The notes under the pieces are model-generated. The model searched no databases and was not told the DNA's origin. It worked only from the letters and a program-made list of their open reading frames with translations. 64,000 nucleotides of DNA from Mesorhizobium sp. GTDB lineage: Bacteria; Pseudomonadota; Alphaproteobacteria; Rhizobiales; Rhizobiaceae. This document shows positions 8,225-16,871 of this stretch, in pieces; the first letter of the stretch is position 1, and each line of letters opens with the position of its first letter. A program made the position numbers and the translations under genes. The stretch covers positions 868,001 to 932,000 of the forward strand of contig JAHBYX010000001.1 of assembly GCA_019635735.1 (NCBI GenBank), written 5' to 3'.

Positions 8225-9542
8225 GCCGGCCGACATCGTCTGCGACGCGCTGGTGGTCGGCGGCGGTGCCGCCGGCGTCGCGGCGGCGGTCGAGCTTTGT
8301 CGCGCCGGATTGAACGTAGAACTCGTGGAGCAGCGGCCTGCGCTGGGCGGCGCCTATTATCGGCAGCCGGCAGGAGGTGCGACCGCAACGCGTCCAGGCA
8401 GTCGCCGCGCGCGGCAGTGGTCACGGCTGCTGGACGAACTCCGCGGCGCCGGGGTGACACCGCGCGAGTGCCACGTCTTTCTCGGTGTCGACACGCATGG
8501 CCTCGCGCTTCTCGACGACCGCAAGGGCGGCCGCGTGCGCACGGTTCGCACCCGCGCCGTCATCGTCGCAGTGGGTGCTGTCGAGCGCGTGCTGCCGCGC
8601 CCCGGGTGGCAACTCGAAGGGGTAGTGACGGCCGGCGGTCTGCAGATGCTGATCAAGGAAAGCGGCGAAGCGCCGACCGGCTCGGTCCTGATCGTCGGCA
8701 ACGGGCCGCTCACTGTCGCACTGGCCGCCGATCTTGCGCGCCTCGGCCGGCCGGCGGTCGCGGTTATCGAGGCCGGCGATCCCATGACCAGACCTTCGGC
8801 CGCCCTGCGCATGGCCGCATTTCCCGGGCTGGTCGCGGAGGCGGCGGCGGATTTGACACGGATGCACGCAGCCGGCACGCCCTGGTTGCGCGGATCTCGC
8901 CTGACGACGATTACCCGCGAAGACGGACGTCTCCTCGCCTCGATCGAGGATCGCAACGGCGCCAGCCGACAGATTCGGGCCGACATCGTCGCCTTGCACG
9001 ACGGTATTCGCCCCAACCATTTCGGCCTGCCGCCTACGACGCGCGACGGACTCGTCGTCCTGCACGCGGGCGACTGCCGCGAAGCGCTGGGCGTGAGCTC
9101 GGCAGAGGCGGACGGCCGTGCCGCGGCCCGAGAGGCAGTCGCGCTGCTGTCCGGCGCTGCGGCCCAGCGGCATGCACCGGAGGTCACCCGGCAGCGGCGG
9201 GTTCAGGCCGTACTCGCCTCGCTGTTCCGGCCGATACGGGACGACGGCGGCCTCGCCGCCCTGCCTGACGAGACGGTACTGTGCCGTTGCGAAGGACGCA
9301 CGGTCGGCCAGCTGCGCGCCATGCTGACCGAGCCGGATCCCGTGGGTGCGCGCGAGATCAAGCTCAACGGGCGTTTTGGCATGGGGCCGTGCCAGGGCCG
9401 CTTCTGCGCCGACAACGTCCAGGCGCTGGTATCTGCGGTCCGCCCCGCCTCGCAGACCGTTCCGCTCAGCCGCGATCGCTGGCCCGCACGTCCGGTCTTG
9501 ATCTCGGCGCTCGCCGCCGAGGAAGAAGCACGAGAGGAATGA
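8217..9542 (+). CDS. NAD(P)/FAD-dependent oxidoreductase with C-terminal BFD-like [2Fe-2S] domain (alpha subunit)
   Basis: The 441-residue protein has an N-terminal FAD motif 'VVGGGAAGVAAAVELCRAG' (about 13-31) and a second dinucleotide motif 'VLIVGNGPLTVALAADLARL' (about 159). A C-terminal BFD-like domain carries the cysteine pairs 'LCRCEG' and 'GPCQGRFCADN' for a 2Fe-2S cluster. This architecture matches HcnB, OoxA and the alpha subunit of D-hydroxyproline dehydrogenase, which accept electrons from the DAO subunit. The gene overlaps the gamma subunit gene by 8 bases and the aldehyde dehydrogenase start by 1 base. Confidence 0.88.
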   Translation: MDRPADIVCDALVVGGGAAGVAAAVELCRAGLNVELVEQRPALGGAYYRQPAGGATATRPGSRRARQWSRLLDELRGAGVTPRECHVFLGVDTHGLALLDDRKGGRVRTVRTRAVIVAVGAVERVLPRPGWQLEGVVTAGGLQMLIKESGEAPTGSVLIVGNGPLTVALAADLARLGRPAVAVIEAGDPMTRPSAALRMAAFPGLVAEAAADLTRMHAAGTPWLRGSRLTTITREDGRLLASIEDRNGASRQIRADIVALHDGIRPNHFGLPPTTRDGLVVLHAGDCREALGVSSAEADGRAAAREAVALLSGAAAQRHAPEVTRQRRVQAVLASLFRPIRDDGGLAALPDETVLCRCEGRTVGQLRAMLTEPDPVGAREIKLNGRFGMGPCQGRFCADNVQALVSAVRPASQTVPLSRDRWPARPVLISALAAEEEAREE

Positions 9543-10942
9543 TGTCCCAAGCCGCCCACAGAACGATCCCCGCGACGCCGGCCGCCATTCTCGTGCGCAG
9601 TCCCTATGGCGGTGCCCCTCTCGGCGAGATCGGCGTCGCGTCCGTCGGCGAGATCGGTCTCGCCGTCGCCCGCGCCCGGGCAGCACAAGGGCAGTTCCGC
9701 CTATCATTGCCGTTCGAGCGGCGAGCGCTTCTCGACGCGCTGGCGTCCCGCATTGCGGACAACGCCGAGGAACTGGCGCGGACCATCTGTGCCGAAGTCG
9801 GCAAGACGATCCGCGAGGCCCGCAACGAGGTACGTCGCGCGCAGAACACGCTGCGTCTTTCAGGCGACGCCGCGACCTTTCTGGACGGGGAAGTGCTTCA
9901 TTGCGGCATCGTGTCGGGCGGGGTAGACCGGCTCGCGTCTATAACCTGGCAGCCCGTCGGCGTCGTCGGCGCGATTACGCCCTTCAACTATCCGCTCAAC
10001 CTGCTCTGCCACAAGCTGGGCCCGGCCATCGCGGCCGGCAACGCGGTCGTGGCGAAACCCTCGCCGAAGGCGCCTCTCGCGGCGGCCCGGCTGGCCGAAC
10101 TCGCGATCGAGGCGGGCTTTCCCGAGGGCCTGTTCCAGATGGTTCATGGCGGCGCCGAGACGGCAATCGGGCTGGCCCGCGCGCCGATCGACCTTCTGTC
10201 CTTCACCGGCGGCCCGGCGGCTGGACTTGCGCTGAAGAACGCGAGCGGGCTCGTGCGCTGCCTGATGGAGCTGGGCGGCAACGATCCGCTCTTCGTGCTG
10301 CCGGATGCCGACCTGGACAAGGCCGTGGCCACGGCCATTGCCCATCGCTTCGAGATTGCAGGCCAGAGCTGCGCGGCTGTGAAGAAGCTCTATCTGCATA
10401 CCGACATCGAGGCCGAGTTCACGGAAAGGCTGCTGGCGGCAGTGGCGATGGTGAAGACCGGCGACCCGGCAAGCGTCGACACGGACATGGGGCCGGTAAT
10501 CGACGAGGATGCTGCCCTTGTGGTCGAGCGGCGCCTGAACGCGACTCTGGCCGGCGGCGCGAAGCTGCTTGCGGGCGGCGGCCGGGCCGGCACGCTGATT
10601 GAACCGACGGTCCTTGCCTCGGTGCATGCCGACGCCCCGGTGATTGCCGAGGAGACCTTCGGACCGGTGATCGCGATCCGCACCTTCCAGCGGGCGGATG
10701 ACGCCATCGCGGAAGTGAATGCGGGCCCCTATGGCCTGCAGGCCGGCATCTTCACCAATGACCACGCGCTGATCAAGAAATTCACGCGCGACCTCGCGGT
10801 CGGCGGCGTGATGGTCAACGAGGGGCCGGACTTCCGGGCCGAGCATGTGCCCTTCGGCGGCATCAAGTCGAGCGGACTCGGCCGTGAGGGCGTGCGCATC
10901 GCCCTGCGCGAGATGTCGGAAACGCGCGTGGTCATCGATTGA
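9542..10942 (+). CDS. NAD(P)-dependent aldehyde dehydrogenase
   Basis: The 466-residue enzyme has the ALDH landmarks: 'GVVGAITPFNYPLNLLCHKL' (cofactor pocket Asn), 'AKPSPKAP', the glutamate in 'LMELGGNDP', the catalytic Cys in 'EIAGQSCAAVKK', and 'EETFGPVIAI'. The ATG overlaps the upstream stop (TGATG). The sequence style resembles lactaldehyde/sulfoacetaldehyde/succinate-semialdehyde dehydrogenases. In hydroxyproline clusters this position is held by alpha-ketoglutarate semialdehyde dehydrogenase. With the lysine 6-dehydrogenase-like gene downstream, aminoadipate semialdehyde is another candidate substrate (inference). Confidence 0.9.
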   Translation: MSQAAHRTIPATPAAILVRSPYGGAPLGEIGVASVGEIGLAVARARAAQGQFRLSLPFERRALLDALASRIADNAEELARTICAEVGKTIREARNEVRRAQNTLRLSGDAATFLDGEVLHCGIVSGGVDRLASITWQPVGVVGAITPFNYPLNLLCHKLGPAIAAGNAVVAKPSPKAPLAAARLAELAIEAGFPEGLFQMVHGGAETAIGLARAPIDLLSFTGGPAAGLALKNASGLVRCLMELGGNDPLFVLPDADLDKAVATAIAHRFEIAGQSCAAVKKLYLHTDIEAEFTERLLAAVAMVKTGDPASVDTDMGPVIDEDAALVVERRLNATLAGGAKLLAGGGRAGTLIEPTVLASVHADAPVIAEETFGPVIAIRTFQRADDAIAEVNAGPYGLQAGIFTNDHALIKKFTRDLAVGGVMVNEGPDFRAEHVPFGGIKSSGLGREGVRIALREMSETRVVID

Positions 10943-10953
10943 AAGGAAGAAGC

Positions 10954-11871
10954 ATGGGTTTCGACATGAACAGGCTCGACGGGGTCTACACCGCGCTGGT
11001 CACCCCATTCCGGGACGGCAAGGTGGATATCACGGCCTTCGAGACACTGGTCGACCGGCAGATCTCGGCGGGTGTGACGGGACTGGTCGCCGCGGGCACA
11101 ACCGGCGAAGCAGCTACGCTGCGGCAGGAGGAAATCAACGACCTTGTCGCCCGCACGGTGCGCATCGCATGCGGCCGTGTCACCGTATTGGCCGGCGTCG
11201 GCACCAACGATACGCGCACCACCATCGAAAAGGCGCGACATGCGGAAGCGGCCGGAGCCGACGGGCTCCTAGTCGTCACGCCCTACTACAACAAGCCGAC
11301 GCAGGCTGGGCTCGTCGCACACTACGGCGCGGTGGCGGCTGCGACCGGTCTGCCGCTGATGCTCTACAGCGTTCCTGGCCGCTGCGGCATCGAGATCGCG
11401 ACCGACACCTGTGCCCGGCTCGCGGAACGACATGCCAATGTCGTCGCCATCAAGGAAGCCGGCGGCTCGGTCGAGCGCGTCACGCGCATCCGGCGGGCCT
11501 GCGGGCCGGACTTTCCGATCCATTCGGGCGACGACGCGCTGACGCTGCCTTTCCTTGCGGCCGGGGCAGTCGGTGTCACCAGCGTTGTCGCCAATGTGGC
11601 GCCGGAAGGCATGGTTGCGCTGGTTTCCGCATGGCGGCGCGGCGACGCCGCGGCGGCGCTTGCGTGTCACGAGGAACTGGCGGAGCTGACGGAGCTCCTG
11701 TTCGTGGAACCGAACCCTGTGCCTGCCAAGGCGGCGTTGTCGCTGGCGGGACTGGCGAGCGCCGAGCTTCGCCTGCCGCTGACCGCGATGGAACCCGGCA
11801 ATCTGGAACGGCTTGCAGCGGCGGTGTCGCGCTATCGCGTGGCGACCGCACCGGCCCCGGCGGCCGCGTGA
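10954..11871 (+). CDS. dihydrodipicolinate synthase (DapA) family lyase
   Basis: The 305-residue TIM-barrel lyase keeps every classical DapA landmark. 'GTTGEAA' is at about 51-57. 'TPYYNKPTQ' and 'LYSVPGRCGI' hold the triad tyrosine, the catalytic tyrosine and the arginine that binds the substrate carboxylate. The Schiff-base lysine is in 'VVAIKEAGG'. ATG 10954 has GGAAGAAG just upstream; the TTG at 10939 overlaps the previous stop and is less likely. DapA relatives in hydroxyproline clusters deaminate pyrroline-4-hydroxy-2-carboxylate. Full conservation of the DapA set makes a pyruvate aldol or retro-aldol step equally possible. It is unlikely to be the housekeeping lysine enzyme, given its place between catabolic and transport genes. 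Confidence 0.87.
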   Translation: MGFDMNRLDGVYTALVTPFRDGKVDITAFETLVDRQISAGVTGLVAAGTTGEAATLRQEEINDLVARTVRIACGRVTVLAGVGTNDTRTTIEKARHAEAAGADGLLVVTPYYNKPTQAGLVAHYGAVAAATGLPLMLYSVPGRCGIEIATDTCARLAERHANVVAIKEAGGSVERVTRIRRACGPDFPIHSGDDALTLPFLAAGAVGVTSVVANVAPEGMVALVSAWRRGDAAAALACHEELAELTELLFVEPNPVPAKAALSLAGLASAELRLPLTAMEPGNLERLAAAVSRYRVATAPAPAAA

Positions 11872-11941
11872 CGTTGCCGCAGCCGATCAATCGAAGGACA
11901 ATGCGGCCGGCCGTCCAGAGCCGCAGCCAGGGGGAACGCTG

Positions 11942-12604
11942 ATGTACAGATGGGATTTCAACGTCCTGTGGCAGTACTGGGACCTGTTCATGTACGGCCT
12001 ATGGCTGACGGTGGTCTACACCTTCGGCTCGATCCTGTTCGGCGTCCTGATCGGCGCGGTGACCTGCGCAGCGCGCCTCTCGGGCTGGAAGGTGCTCTCG
12101 CTCCTCGCGCGGGCCTATCAGGAGATATTCCGCTGTTCGCCATTGCTGGTGCAGCTGCTGTGGTTCTACTACGCCTTCCCGCTGCTGGTCGGCGTCACCA
12201 TCGACAACCGCGTAGCGGCGATGCTTACGCTGTCCTTGTATGTCGGTGCCTTCTATGCCGAGATCTTCCGCGGCGGGATCCTGTCCATCGACAAGGGGCA
12301 GCGGGAAGCCGCCGCCGCGATCGGCATGAATCCCTGGCAGTCGATGAGGCGCATCGTCATGCCGCAGGCCTTCAAGCGCATGTTGCCGGCCTTCATCAAC
12401 CAGTCGGTGATCCAGTTCAAGAACACCTCGCTGGTCTCGGTCATCTCGGTCGCCGATCTCGCCTACATGGCCGCCGTGGTAAATGGCCAGACCTACCGCC
12501 CACTCGAATCCTACACGGTGATGGCCGCGCTCTACATTGCGGTGCTTTTCCCGCTGACGCAGGTCGCCGATTGGATCGAGCGGCGCATGCGCGCGAGCGA
12601 TTGA
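11942..12604 (+). CDS. amino acid ABC transporter permease (HisM/GlnP family)
   Basis: The 220-residue membrane protein has about five TM segments and the family's coupling loop 'EAAAAIGMNPWQSMRRIVMPQA' region near residues 120-142. A strong GGGGGAA site lies 7 bases before ATG 11942; longer in-frame starts have no such site. Family 3 importers often use two permeases (as in OccQ/OccM), but only one is found here, so it would have to act as a homodimer. The ATPase gene follows after 10 bases, and the probable solute-binding protein is at 4753-5580 on the other strand. Confidence 0.9.
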   Translation: MYRWDFNVLWQYWDLFMYGLWLTVVYTFGSILFGVLIGAVTCAARLSGWKVLSLLARAYQEIFRCSPLLVQLLWFYYAFPLLVGVTIDNRVAAMLTLSLYVGAFYAEIFRGGILSIDKGQREAAAAIGMNPWQSMRRIVMPQAFKRMLPAFINQSVIQFKNTSLVSVISVADLAYMAAVVNGQTYRPLESYTVMAALYIAVLFPLTQVADWIERRMRASD

Positions 12605-12614
12605 GGAGATCGAA

Positions 12615-13394
12615 ATGAGCATTGCCGAAACTTCCGCTCGATCCCCGGCCGTACTCGAGGCACACGCTATCAGAAAATCCTTCGGCGCGCTCGAGGTGTT
12701 GAAGGGCGTAGATCTTGCGCTCGGACGCGGCGAGGTGGTGGGGCTGATTGGCCCGTCCGGCTCCGGCAAGTCGACGCTGATACGATGTCTCAATATGCTG
12801 GAGATGCCGACGGGCGGGGAAGTCGTCTTCCGGGGCAAGCGAATCGGCAGAAAGTTTCGGGACGCGGACGGTGCAACGGGAATCGGCACGCTGCGCCGCC
12901 ACGTCGGCATGGTGTTCCAGCACTTCAACCTCTTCCCGCACAAGACGGTGATCCAGAACGTGATCGAAGGTCCGGTCATCGTGTGCGGCACGCCAAAGGG
13001 GGAAGCGGAAGCCCACGCGATGGAACTCCTGTCCCAGGTGGGACTGGCGGAAAAACGCGACGCCTTTCCGAGCCACCTGTCCGGCGGTCAGAAGCAGCGG
13101 GTGGCGATCGCCCGCGCGCTGGCGATGAAACCGGAAGTGCTGCTGCTCGACGAAGTCACGAGTGCGCTCGATCCCGAGCTCGTCGGGGAGGTGTTGAGCG
13201 TGATCCGCAGACTGGCAGACGAAGGCATGACGATGGCGATCGTCACGCACGAGATGGCTTTCGCCGCAGACGTGGCCGACCGCATCCTCTTCCTCGACGG
13301 CGGCCGGATCGTCGTCGAGGGCACGCCGGACCAGACGATCCGCAATCCCGCGAACGAACGACTGGCGGCTTTCGTGTCGCGGTTCAACCACTAG
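12615..13394 (+). CDS. amino acid ABC transporter ATP-binding protein (GlnQ/HisP family)
   Basis: The 259-residue ATPase has Walker A 'GPSGSGKST' (about 44-52), the Q-loop 'GMVFQHFNLFPH', the signature 'LSGGQKQR', Walker B 'VLLLDEVTSALDPE' and the switch histidine in 'IVTHEMAFA'. GAGGAG lies 7 bases upstream of the start. It energises the permease encoded immediately upstream. Nothing in it is unusual. Confidence 0.92.
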   Translation: MSIAETSARSPAVLEAHAIRKSFGALEVLKGVDLALGRGEVVGLIGPSGSGKSTLIRCLNMLEMPTGGEVVFRGKRIGRKFRDADGATGIGTLRRHVGMVFQHFNLFPHKTVIQNVIEGPVIVCGTPKGEAEAHAMELLSQVGLAEKRDAFPSHLSGGQKQRVAIARALAMKPEVLLLDEVTSALDPELVGEVLSVIRRLADEGMTMAIVTHEMAFAADVADRILFLDGGRIVVEGTPDQTIRNPANERLAAFVSRFNH

Positions 13395-13403
13395 GCCTCG
13401 GAC

Positions 13404-14537
13404 ATGGCGAAAGCGGACCGTATGAGGGTTGCGGTGATCGGCGCGGGGCGGGTGGGTCGTTGCCTGGCCGAGATGCTGGCCGCGACCGGAGACTACTCGG
13501 TCCTGGCGGCCGACTGTACCGACGAGGCGTTGACGGCTGCTGAGCTCCGTGGGCTGGCGGTACGCCATGTCGACGCCGCACGATCGGATGAACTCGTAAG
13601 GCTGATGAGCGAAGTCGACCTGGCCGTCGGAGCGGTGCCAGACCGGCTGGTACCGAAAATCGCTCACGCGGCAGCGGTGGCGGGCATCTCCTACCTCGAC
13701 TTCTGCGAGGCGAATCCGGAAACCCTGGCGATCGGTTCAGCCGTGACGGCCGACCGGGCGTTCCTCACCGGCTGCGGCGTCTCGCCGGGCCTGGTCGACG
13801 CGGTGGCAAACGACTTCGCGGAGAGATTGGATCCCGGCTGCGATCTCGATCTGCGCGTCGGCGCAATTCCGGTTCATCGGACCAACCGCCTTGGATACGG
13901 CTCTATCTGGAATCTCGACGGGCTGATCGACGAGTATACCGCCCCTTCCTCGGCCATCATCGACTGTGAAATCACCACGGTTCCGGCCCTCACCGGCCGA
14001 ATGGAGTTCGAGGCCGACGGTGTCGCTTACGAAGCATTTCTGACTGCAGGCAGCGTCGACGCGTTAGTCGCTCTCGTGAAGCCACGCGCGCGCAACCTTG
14101 TCTTCCGCACGATCCGTTATCCCGGCCATCTCGACTACATGCAGTTTCTGCTCGACGACCTCGGCTTACGCGCTCGACGCGATCTTCTGGCAACCGTGCT
14201 GCGAAACGGGTTGCCCGCGACACAGCCCGATGCGGTCGTGATCTACGTCCGGGCAAGCGGCACATCGGATGGACGCCCGGCGGAGGAATTGTTCTCATGC
14301 CGTATCGAAGCGCAGACAGCCGCGAGTGGTCATGGCGCGCTCACTCTCGCCAGCGCCGCCCATGCCGCGGTTCTCATCGACCGCTTTCGCGTAGGCGCGC
14401 TGGCCGTGGACGCGTTGCGGTGCCCGGCGCTGACGTCTTACGGGACGGTGATAGCAAGCCGCCATTTCCGGAATCTGCGCCTTTCAGCTTCGCCCGTTAT
14501 CCAATCCCCAGCAGAGAACTCGGTCGCGATACGGTGA
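13404..14537 (+). CDS. saccharopine dehydrogenase-like / lysine 6-dehydrogenase family protein
   Basis: The 377-residue protein has an N-terminal Rossmann motif 'VAVIGAGRVGRCLAEML' (about 9-25), then 'FLTGCGVSPGLVDAVANDF' and 'GSIWNLDGLIDEYT', which are typical of the saccharopine-reductase fold and of lysine 6-dehydrogenases. Those enzymes form or oxidise amino acids via imines. It is the last gene of the operon, 9 bases after the ATPase, so it probably acts on the imported substrate or an intermediate. A second start at the ATG 13422 would begin at 'MRVAVIGAG' and is equally plausible. The exact reaction is not known. Confidence 0.78.
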   Translation: MAKADRMRVAVIGAGRVGRCLAEMLAATGDYSVLAADCTDEALTAAELRGLAVRHVDAARSDELVRLMSEVDLAVGAVPDRLVPKIAHAAAVAGISYLDFCEANPETLAIGSAVTADRAFLTGCGVSPGLVDAVANDFAERLDPGCDLDLRVGAIPVHRTNRLGYGSIWNLDGLIDEYTAPSSAIIDCEITTVPALTGRMEFEADGVAYEAFLTAGSVDALVALVKPRARNLVFRTIRYPGHLDYMQFLLDDLGLRARRDLLATVLRNGLPATQPDAVVIYVRASGTSDGRPAEELFSCRIEAQTAASGHGALTLASAAHAAVLIDRFRVGALAVDALRCPALTSYGTVIASRHFRNLRLSASPVIQSPAENSVAIR

Positions 14538-14634
14538 ACTCGCCGCCATGGGCGGTAGTGCGCCGCCGGTCTGCAGGACATGCACGCCCCACTAGCGGCG
14601 CGCTTCGCTGGGTCGTCTTGCAGGTTCGGAACCG

Positions 14635-15411
14635 TCACGGCTCCAGGCCGCTCCGGAAGCGCATGACCGCGTTTCGGGTCCCCGCCTCGATGAAGCGGGC
14701 ATCCGATCCGATGGTGGTCAGATCAAAGCCTTGGGCTGCCATACGGGCGGCATAGCCGGCATCCCCGCAATGGATGCAGGCGGCAATGCCGTTGGCCTTG
14801 CAGGCAAGCCGCACTCTCTCGAGCCTCGCCAGCATGTCCGGTTCCTGCCTGTCGAAGCCGGGAGGCAATCCGAAGGCCAGCCCAAGGTCCGCCGGACCGA
14901 CATAGAGGCCCGCCAACCCCGTGGTCGACGCGATCTCGTCAAGGTTGTCCATCGCCCCACGGGTCTCGATCATCGCGATCGGCAGGATCTGGCGGTTGGC
15001 CGCCTGCCAATATCCTTCACCGTGGACAAGACGGGCGCGCACGGGACCGAAACTGCGCCCACCCTCCGGGGCATAGAGGCACGCCCTGGCCAGCCGCTCG
15101 GCATCGGCCGCGGTTTCGATCATCGGCGCGATGATACCCAGCGCTCCGGCGTCCAGCGCGCGCATGATGGACGCTTCGTTGAGCCACGGCACACGAACCA
15201 GCGGAACCGCGCCGCTGCGTTCGATGACAGGCAACAGCGCGAGATGGGCAGCGTAGTCGGCCGTCCCATGCTGCATATCGACAGTAAGGGAGTCCCATCC
15301 CGCCACCGCGAGCGCCTCCGCCGAAAGCACCGACGGGCAGGCGATCCAGCCATTGGCGGCGCAGCGACCCTCCGACCATAGTCGCCTAAGCGGATTGACC
15401 AGCGCCCCCAT
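14635..15411 (-). CDS. HpcH/HpaI aldolase family protein (2-keto-3-deoxy sugar acid aldolase type)
   Basis: The 258-residue class II aldolase has the HpaI-type residues: the basic His in 'VDMQHG' (about 45-50), Arg in 'PLVRVPW', the metal ligand Glu in 'AMIETRGAMDN' and Asp in 'YVGPADLGLAFG'. The family splits 2-keto-3-deoxy acids into pyruvate and an aldehyde. It is the last gene of the minus-strand operon, 3 bases after the aldehyde dehydrogenase gene. It probably cleaves the product of the IlvD-type dehydratase and hands the aldehyde to that dehydrogenase. Confidence 0.88.
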   Translation of the reverse strand: MGALVNPLRRLWSEGRCAANGWIACPSVLSAEALAVAGWDSLTVDMQHGTADYAAHLALLPVIERSGAVPLVRVPWLNEASIMRALDAGALGIIAPMIETAADAERLARACLYAPEGGRSFGPVRARLVHGEGYWQAANRQILPIAMIETRGAMDNLDEIASTTGLAGLYVGPADLGLAFGLPPGFDRQEPDMLARLERVRLACKANGIAACIHCGDAGYAARMAAQGFDLTTIGSDARFIEAGTRNAVMRFRSGLEP

Positions 15412-15414
15412 CGC

Positions 15415-16854
15415 CTAAGCCGCCATGAAGTGGGTCATCTTGACGTTCAGATAGTCGTGGATGGCCTGTCGCCCGCCTTCGCGGCCCATCCCGGAATGGT
15501 TGATGCCGCCGAACGGCGCCTCGGCATGGGCGATCATGAAGGTGTTGATGCCGACCATTCCCGCCTGCAGGCCCCTGCTCAGCGCGTCCGCCTTCTGCTG
15601 GCTGCCGGTGAAGGCGTAGGCGGCCAGTCCGTACGGGGTCGAATTGGATCGTTCGATGGCATCGTCGAGGTCGCGGAAGGTGGCGATCGGCGCCAGCGGC
15701 CCGAACGGTTCCTCGCGCATGATGCGCGAGGCGTCCGGCACGTCGGCCAGCACGGTGGGCTCGAAAAAGAAGCCCTTGTTACGGCTGGCCGGCCGTCGTC
15801 CTCCGGCCAGGCAGCGCGCCCCTTCGGCGATCGTCTCGTCGCACAGCGCCTCGACGCGGTCGCGCTGGGAGGCCAGCGTCAGCGGCCCCATCGTGGTCGC
15901 GGGGTCCTGGCTGTCGCCGACGACAAGCGCCCTGGCGGCCGAGACCATGCCATCGGTGAAGCGCTGTGCGACGCGCTCATCCACGTAGAACCGGTTCGGG
16001 GCGATGCAGACCTGGCCCGCGTTGCGATACTTGAACATGGCGCATTGGGCGGCGGCGGCATCCACGTCCGAATCCTCGCAGATCACCACGGGCGCGTGTC
16101 CGCCGAGCTCCATCGAGGCGCGTTTCACCGTCTTCGCGGCTTCGGCGAGCAGCATCTGGCCGACGCGGGTGGAACCCGTCAGCGAGATCTTGCGCACCTC
16201 GTCCGCCGCCATGAGCAGCGGCGTGACGACGTCCGCACGGCCGAGCAGCATCTGCACAACGCCCGCCGGCGCGCCGCCCTCCTGGCAGCACAGCGCGATC
16301 AGCGTCGATGTCAGCGGCGTCTGCTCGGATGGGCGGCAGATGATCGGGCAGCCGGCGGCGAGCGCTGGCGCGATCTTGCGCGCGATCAGGTTGACCGGGA
16401 AGTTCCAGGCCGTGAAGGCGGCGACGATGCCAACGGGCTCCGGCACCGACTGGAGCCGGCCGCCTTGCCGCGACGGGATCGTCTCCCCGAACAGCCGCTC
16501 CGCTTCGCCGGCGAACCAGTCGAACTGCTCGATGGCGATGTTGACTTCACCCTCCGATTGCGAGAGCGGCCTGCCGATCTCGAGCGACAGCGCACCGGCG
16601 ATCTCGGCCTTCCGTCGTTCCATGGCGCGCGCGATGCCGCGAAGGACCTTGGCCCGTTCCCACCCATGAACGGCCGACCAGCTCTTCAGGGCCGCGCGTG
16701 CATGGGCGAGCGCTTCGGCGACGTCGTCCGGACCGGCCGAAGGTGACGTCCACAGGATCTCTTCCGTGCATGGATTGACGATGTCCGTGCGCGGCTGCGA
16801 AGTCGCAGTCCTTAGCTCGCCGCCGATCAGCAGTGCGGGTTCTGTTCCGCTCAT
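15415..16854 (-). CDS. NAD-dependent aldehyde dehydrogenase
   Basis: The 479-residue enzyme shows 'TAWNFPVNLIARKIAPALAA' (Asn of the oxyanion hole), 'SMELGGHAPVVICEDSD' with the general-base Glu, and the catalytic Cys in 'RNAGQVCIAPNRF'. The start was set at ATG 16854 ('MSGTEPALLIGG'); the open frame runs much further upstream but is then antisense noise over the dehydratase gene. It most resembles succinate/glutarate-semialdehyde or glycolaldehyde dehydrogenases. With a dehydratase upstream and an aldolase downstream it probably oxidises the aldehyde released from a keto-deoxy sugar acid. Confidence 0.9.
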   Translation of the reverse strand: MSGTEPALLIGGELRTATSQPRTDIVNPCTEEILWTSPSAGPDDVAEALAHARAALKSWSAVHGWERAKVLRGIARAMERRKAEIAGALSLEIGRPLSQSEGEVNIAIEQFDWFAGEAERLFGETIPSRQGGRLQSVPEPVGIVAAFTAWNFPVNLIARKIAPALAAGCPIICRPSEQTPLTSTLIALCCQEGGAPAGVVQMLLGRADVVTPLLMAADEVRKISLTGSTRVGQMLLAEAAKTVKRASMELGGHAPVVICEDSDVDAAAAQCAMFKYRNAGQVCIAPNRFYVDERVAQRFTDGMVSAARALVVGDSQDPATTMGPLTLASQRDRVEALCDETIAEGARCLAGGRRPASRNKGFFFEPTVLADVPDASRIMREEPFGPLAPIATFRDLDDAIERSNSTPYGLAAYAFTGSQQKADALSRGLQAGMVGINTFMIAHAEAPFGGINHSGMGREGGRQAIHDYLNVKMTHFMAA

Positions 16855-16871
16855 ATCACGCTCCCTGGTGA

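Noticed and set aside
12615..14537. Integron or transposon origin for the amino-acid module
   Set aside because: No terminal repeats, attC-like sites or transposase genes were seen, and codon use looks like that of the neighbours.
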